Position numbers and translations under genes: made by a program
Assembly (NCBI GenBank): GCA_025454425.1
Contig: JALOOL010000007.1
Location: 1 to 46,978, forward strand
Direction: 5' to 3'
Length of the DNA stretch: 46,978 nucleotides
Source: Hydrococcus sp. Prado102
GTDB lineage: Bacteria; Cyanobacteriota; Cyanobacteriia; Cyanobacteriales; Microcystaceae
In this document: positions 43,384-46,978 of the stretch, in pieces
Layout: every line of letters begins with the position of its first letter
Numbering within the stretch: position 1 is the stretch's first letter
The notes under the pieces: model-generated
Seen by the model: only the letters and a program-made list of their open reading frames with translations
The model's database searches: none
Told to the model about the DNA's origin: nothing

Positions 43384-45528
43384 GTGTATTTAAAGCAATT
43401 GTTTTTCAATCATCTTAATATTTTTAGCTGTATTACAACTAAAGCGAAGAAAAAGCTATTTAGAATTTCATCTTTCATACTAGGGTTCCTTTTTGTTTTA
43501 GTTTTAACTATTCATAGCCCAAGTCTTAGTTTTCTGCCTAAATCGACAGAAATCCTTTGGGATACTTACGGCATTCCTCATATTTTTGGTGCAGATTCTC
43601 AAAGTGCATTTAAAGCCTTTGGTTGGGCGCAGATGCAAAGCCACGGTAACTTACTTTTGCGTCTTTACGGTCAAGCGAGAGGACGCGCTGCCGAATACTG
43701 GGGAGAAGATTACTTAGAATCAGACCGATGGGTAAAAATGATGGGCGTTCCAGAACGAGCAAAAACTTGGTATGGATCGCAAAATCCCGCTTTTCGACGC
43801 TATCTCGATGCTTTTGCGACGGGAATTAATGCCTATGCCAAAGAACGCGCCGAGCTAATTGACGATGAAGTTGAGGTTGTCTTACCCGTTACAGCAGAGG
43901 ATATCTTAGCTCACGTTCAACGAGTGCTTAATTTTACTTTTGTGGTCAATCCAGAAATAATCAAAGGTATCGAAGAAGAGCAAAGCAAAGCAGGATCTAA
44001 TGCTTGGGCGATCGCACCAACGCATTCTGCTAGCGGAAACGCTATGCTACTCGCAAACCCCCATCTACCTTGGTCGGATCTTTTTCTGTGGTACGAAGCT
44101 CAAATAACTGCGCCAGGGATTGATGCTTATGGTGCTAGTTTAATCGGTATTCCCGTTCTCGCGATCGCCTTTAACGATAATTTAGGTTGGACGCATACGG
44201 TTAATACTTTTGATGGTTGGGATCTCTACGAATTAAAACTAGCAGGTAAAGGATATCTATTTAATGGTAGAGTCCGTAATTTTGAAACAAATACTGTCGA
44301 AATCAAAGTAAAACAAGAAGATGGTACGACGCGATCGCAACAACTTACAATACAACATTCTATTCACGGCGCTGTCATCGAACAACAAAATGGTAAAGCT
44401 TTTGCTTTAAGGGTTGTCGGTTTAGATCGCTCTGGCGTATTAGAACAGTGGTGGGATATGGCAAGAGCCAAAAATCTCAAACAGTTTGAAACTGCACTCA
44501 AACGCCTGCAATTACCGATGTTTACCATAATATATGCCGATCGCGAAGGACACATCATGCACTTATTTAACGGTCAAGTTCCGGTTCGTTCTCAAGGCAA
44601 TTTTGAAGATTGGGAAAAGATAATTCCTGGTGATACCTCTAAAACTTTGTGGACAAAAATTCATCCCTATCAAGATTTACCCCGCGTACTCGATCCGCCT
44701 AGCGGTTGGTTGCAAAATGCCAACGATCCTCCCTGGACGACAACGTTTCCGAGTGCCATCAATCCAGATCGATATCCGCCTTATATGGCTCCTCATTTTA
44801 TGGATTTTCGGGCGCAGCGTTCTGCTCGAATGCTAGCAGAAGATAACAAAATCTCTTTTGAGGAAATGATTTCATACAAGCATTCAACCCATATGGAATT
44901 AGCAGATCGCCTTTTGGACGATTTGATTCCCGCTTTACGCAAGGAAGGTAGTAAATTAGCCTTGCAAGCGGCTGAGATTCTAGAAAAATGGGATCGACAG
45001 GCGAACGCAGACAGTCGAGGGGCGGTATTATTCGCTTTTTGGAGCGAACAGATGGATTTTGATACGATGTTTGGTACTCCCTGGAATGAAAACTTACCCC
45101 GCACAACCCCAGATGGTTTAGCCGATCCTAATCAAGCAGTTGCAGTACTATTGAGCGTAGCTGTCAACTTGGAGAAAGTTTACGGCAGGATCGATATTCC
45201 GTGGGGAAAGGTTTTTCGTCTAAAATATGGAGGTGTCGATTTGCCTGCGAATGGTGGCAGTGGCAGTCTGGGAATTTTTAGGGTGGTAAATTTTGAACCG
45301 AGTTCTAATAACCGTTTTCAGCCAGTCGCTGGCGATTCTTATGTGGCAGCTATCGAATTTTCTCAACCTGTAAAAGCAATGGTATTAACGAGCTATGGTA
45401 ATTCCACTCAACCTGGTTCGCAACAGGTCGGCGATCGCCTAGCGTTATTCGCTCAAAAACAATTGCGTCCCGTTTTGCGATCGCGTCCAGAAATCGAAGC
45501 TCATTTGAGCGATCGCCAACGTTTCTAA
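43384..45528 (+). CDS. Penicillin acylase / acylhomoserine lactone acylase-type Ntn hydrolase, exported
   Basis: 714 residues. The start is GTG at 43384, the first start codon after an in-frame stop; no clear ribosome binding site is seen. A basic N-terminus followed by a hydrophobic run (SSFILGFLFVLVLTIH, about residues 29-44) suggests a signal peptide or anchor, so it acts outside the cytoplasm. Typical family sequence follows: ILWDTYGIPHIFG, GWAQMQSHG, then the nucleophile S205 in AGSNAWAIAP, where the precursor is expected to cleave itself into two chains. Later blocks ANPHL and GWTHTVNTFDGWDLY agree. Members hydrolyse amides: acyl-homoserine lactones, penicillins, or the fatty acyl group of the pyoverdine precursor (PvdQ). 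Position at the cluster end suggests maturation, detoxification or resistance. Confidence 0.88.
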   Translation: MYLKQLFFNHLNIFSCITTKAKKKLFRISSFILGFLFVLVLTIHSPSLSFLPKSTEILWDTYGIPHIFGADSQSAFKAFGWAQMQSHGNLLLRLYGQARGRAAEYWGEDYLESDRWVKMMGVPERAKTWYGSQNPAFRRYLDAFATGINAYAKERAELIDDEVEVVLPVTAEDILAHVQRVLNFTFVVNPEIIKGIEEEQSKAGSNAWAIAPTHSASGNAMLLANPHLPWSDLFLWYEAQITAPGIDAYGASLIGIPVLAIAFNDNLGWTHTVNTFDGWDLYELKLAGKGYLFNGRVRNFETNTVEIKVKQEDGTTRSQQLTIQHSIHGAVIEQQNGKAFALRVVGLDRSGVLEQWWDMARAKNLKQFETALKRLQLPMFTIIYADREGHIMHLFNGQVPVRSQGNFEDWEKIIPGDTSKTLWTKIHPYQDLPRVLDPPSGWLQNANDPPWTTTFPSAINPDRYPPYMAPHFMDFRAQRSARMLAEDNKISFEEMISYKHSTHMELADRLLDDLIPALRKEGSKLALQAAEILEKWDRQANADSRGAVLFAFWSEQMDFDTMFGTPWNENLPRTTPDGLADPNQAVAVLLSVAVNLEKVYGRIDIPWGKVFRLKYGGVDLPANGGSGSLGIFRVVNFEPSSNNRFQPVAGDSYVAAIEFSQPVKAMVLTSYGNSTQPGSQQVGDRLALFAQKQLRPVLRSRPEIEAHLSDRQRF

Positions 45529-45529
45529 C

Positions 45530-46549
45530 TCACGGCATTTTTGGCGAATTAACTAGTTTTTCAACCATTAAGCCAGAATGCGCGATCGCCTGACGACAAA
45601 GATCGAGATTTACATCTCCTGCAATAATTATTCTTCTCAATTTATGAGCAATTGCTAACATTTCAGGTTTGGGCAACCAGGGAAAAACGACTATATCTCC
45701 AAATATTGAAAACATTTCGATTAATTGCTCGAATTTCTGAGGCTCGAAATCCGATTCGGGAAAAATAACGATCCTTTTTGCTCGTTCGACCAACCAATCG
45801 TGATCCCAATCCTCAGCAGCGATCGCGATCGCTAAAGCAGATAAAGGAATACAATCTATAAATTCTCTCGAAGCTGTATCGCCGCAAAAAATTAGATGCT
45901 GTCCATCTAATAAATACCATCCCTGTTGAATGCGATCGGGACTAATACCAACAGAAGCCACTGAGACTCGCTCGACGGGATTTTCATTAGCTTGAGATTT
46001 TCGCTCCTCAACTATCTCTTTGGGAATTATGGTTATAATTTGCCGATCGGTCGTCTCAATAGAAACTTCCTTTGATTCAGGCTGTTCTAGCTTTTCGATC
46101 GCCCCAGACGATTTTAATTTCTCTTCTTTAATAACTTGACTCAGTTTTTTATGAGTAATCGTTTCTCCTTCTTTAGCGCGCTTAAGGAATTCTTCACGAA
46201 TTTCTTGGGATGTGGACGGTGCGGCTAATAGATAAAGAGCAGAAGTGGCAATATCAATTTGTGCAAGATTTGCACGTTCGTTAAATGCCTCATAAACATT
46301 GATAAAGTTATATGCCGTTCGTCTGCTCCAGTCAAACTCAGCCTTAAGCCAAGCCTCAAATTGACCGTGTTTTAGTTGCGATCGCACGTCAGCAAGCTTT
46401 TGACCGATTTCCCAAATCGCTTGTGCTGAATACTGTAAGCGTTCTCTAATTTCTCTGGTTCTTTGCTCGACAATATTTCTTTGTTGTCGATCTAGAGCTT
46501 CGTAATCAAATCTTATTACTAATTCAGATGGATCGTTATAAATATTCAT
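45530..46549 (-). CDS. DUF3102-type protein with ParB/DNA-methylase-like tail
   Basis: 339 residues from ATG at 46549. A TTG start at 46585 would add 12 residues but overlaps a TATATAA sequence, so the ATG is preferred. The N-terminal half (REIRERLQYSAQAIWEIGQKL, FEAWLKAEFDWSRRTAYNFINVY) is the DUF3102 pattern, a helical domain common in cyanobacterial and plasmid genes. The second half has WYLLDGQHLIFCGDTASREFI, which resembles the HRLLCGDS motif of ParB-linked DNA methylases, but I see no catalytic methylase motif after it. The stop is one base from that of the acylase on the other strand. It is probably not part of the pathway and marks the right border. Confidence 0.75.
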   Translation of the reverse strand: MNIYNDPSELVIRFDYEALDRQQRNIVEQRTREIRERLQYSAQAIWEIGQKLADVRSQLKHGQFEAWLKAEFDWSRRTAYNFINVYEAFNERANLAQIDIATSALYLLAAPSTSQEIREEFLKRAKEGETITHKKLSQVIKEEKLKSSGAIEKLEQPESKEVSIETTDRQIITIIPKEIVEERKSQANENPVERVSVASVGISPDRIQQGWYLLDGQHLIFCGDTASREFIDCIPLSALAIAIAAEDWDHDWLVERAKRIVIFPESDFEPQKFEQLIEMFSIFGDIVVFPWLPKPEMLAIAHKLRRIIIAGDVNLDLCRQAIAHSGLMVEKLVNSPKMP

Positions 46550-46903
46550 AATGTATTGACTTACCCAATTTTTCTTATATAACAAACGCGATCGCCTATA
46601 GAACTAGAGATGTAGGCTTAAAACCCGCCAGCTAGCTCATAAAAGCATAAAATACGGTACCCTTAGTCAAGATGCTGACGCAACTGAAACTTCACTCGCT
46701 TTTTTTAAGTATTTTGACTTAAATAATGGTTACAAGGTTTTAGTAGTTATTAAAAATAGCCCATCGATATAAATTAATTATATTTGTCTATTGTGTTACG
46801 CACAACAGACAAAGAAACTACGCAGAATTTGAGTTCGGATCGTTGGCGATCGGTTTCCAGCATCCATTTGACCTAAGATGTGCAAAAACTTTTGGAGATT
46901 TGT
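46550..46903. other. Non-coding region upstream of the DUF3102 gene
   Basis: 354 bp, AT-rich, with one HIP1 copy near 46588. I see no gene or tRNA in it. It holds a hairpin at 46784-46812 and a TATATAA at about 46577-46583 that may serve the minus-strand gene. Confidence 0.5.
46784..46812. other. Stem-loop with 12-bp arms
   Basis: TTGTCTATTGTG and CACAACAGACAA pair over 12 positions with one A/C mismatch around the loop TTACG. No T-run follows on either strand, so a terminator is doubtful. It could be an operator-like palindrome for the divergent genes on either side. Confidence 0.45.
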
Positions 46904-46978
46904 ATGGAGCGATCGCTTTTTAAGATTTTATTGAGAAGATTTTTCATTAATCTTGTGTATAATATTGAAAGTAAATTT
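46904..46978 (+). CDS. Possible start of a gene running off the window
   Basis: From ATG 46904 the frame is open for 25 codons to the window end (MERSLFKILLRRFF). GGAG at 46894-46897 is 6 bp upstream, a good ribosome binding site. The piece is too short to identify, and it may be chance. Confidence 0.3.
   Translation, partial: MERSLFKILLRRFFINLVYNIESKF

Noticed and set aside
44793..45106. Two minus-strand frames of about 100 codons inside the acylase
   Set aside because: They overlap conserved acylase sequence, have no ribosome binding site and no recognisable product.
46550..46585. Longer N-terminus of the DUF3102 protein from TTG 46585
   Set aside because: It would start within a TATATAA promoter-like sequence; ATG at 46549 is the simpler start.
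46931..46963. Promoter with TTGAGA and TATAAT
   Set aside because: The spacer is 21 bp and the boxes lie inside the possible gene from 46904, so it is not convincing.
1..46978. tRNA, rRNA or riboswitch
   Set aside because: I looked at the intergenic gaps for cloverleaf ends and conserved riboswitch cores and saw none; the gaps are mostly under 170 bp.

Overview
The window comes from a cyanobacterial chromosome or large plasmid. The DNA is AT-rich and full of the HIP1 octamer GCGATCGC. It carries heptanucleotide tandem repeats of the kind seen in filamentous cyanobacteria, and most genes have strong cyanobacterial character (half-C starter module, DUF3102-type gene, TubC-type docking). About 45 of the 47 kb is one hybrid NRPS/PKS gene cluster, all on the + strand. 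It starts before the left edge, because the first gene is cut, and ends near 45.5 kb, where a minus-strand gene meets it tail to tail.

Layout. 2-1093: 3' part of an EctB/DatA-type diaminobutyrate aminotransferase. 1262-3967: NRPS1 (half C, A with a Dab-like code, PCP). 3990-10220: PKS1 (KS-AT-KR-KR-ACP with two complete ketoreductases). 10291-15096: NRPS2 (TubC docking, C-A-PCP-E). 15111-21578: NRPS3 (C-A(Thr)-PCP-C-A-PCP). 21619-25003: four-gene cassette (3-hydroxyacyl dehydrogenase, free ACP, acyl dehydrogenase, FkbH) for a hydroxymalonyl-ACP extender, with no O-methyltransferase. 25032-29690: PKS2 (KS-AT-KR-ACP). 29714-33148: NRPS4 (Cy-A(Cys)-PCP). 33213-34364 and 34523-35563: a VioD-like capreomycidine synthase and a VioC-like arginine 3-hydroxylase. 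35581-40080: NRPS5 (C-A-PCP-thioester reductase). 40154-42298: aldo/keto reductase, two unrecognised small proteins and an MbtH-like protein. 42576-45528: type II thioesterase and a membrane-anchored or exported penicillin-acylase-type hydrolase. 45530-46549 (minus): DUF3102-type protein. 46904-46978: start of a possible further gene.

How it may work (inference). Gene order and matching end sequences suggest a collinear line: Dab starter, malonyl extension with ketoreduction, D-X, Thr, X, a malonyl or hydroxymalonyl extension, Cys cyclised to thiazoline, X, then reductive release as an aldehyde or alcohol. X is the residue read by three adenylation domains that share one code (DVEEIGVVTK by my reading). 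Its two acidic pocket positions fit a basic side chain such as Arg, 3-hydroxy-Arg, capreomycidine or Lys. The cluster brings its own supply genes for Dab, for 3-hydroxy-Arg/capreomycidine and for the unusual polyketide extender.

The combination of a viomycin-type arginine hydroxylase/cyclase pair with a Dab starter, hydroxymalonyl supply, thiazoline and reductive release in a cyanobacterium matches no product I can name. I therefore treat it as a candidate undescribed guanidino lipid-free peptide-polyketide. The most unusual enzymology is the tandem ketoreductase in PKS1 and the loss of the second catalytic histidine in the first condensation domain of NRPS3.
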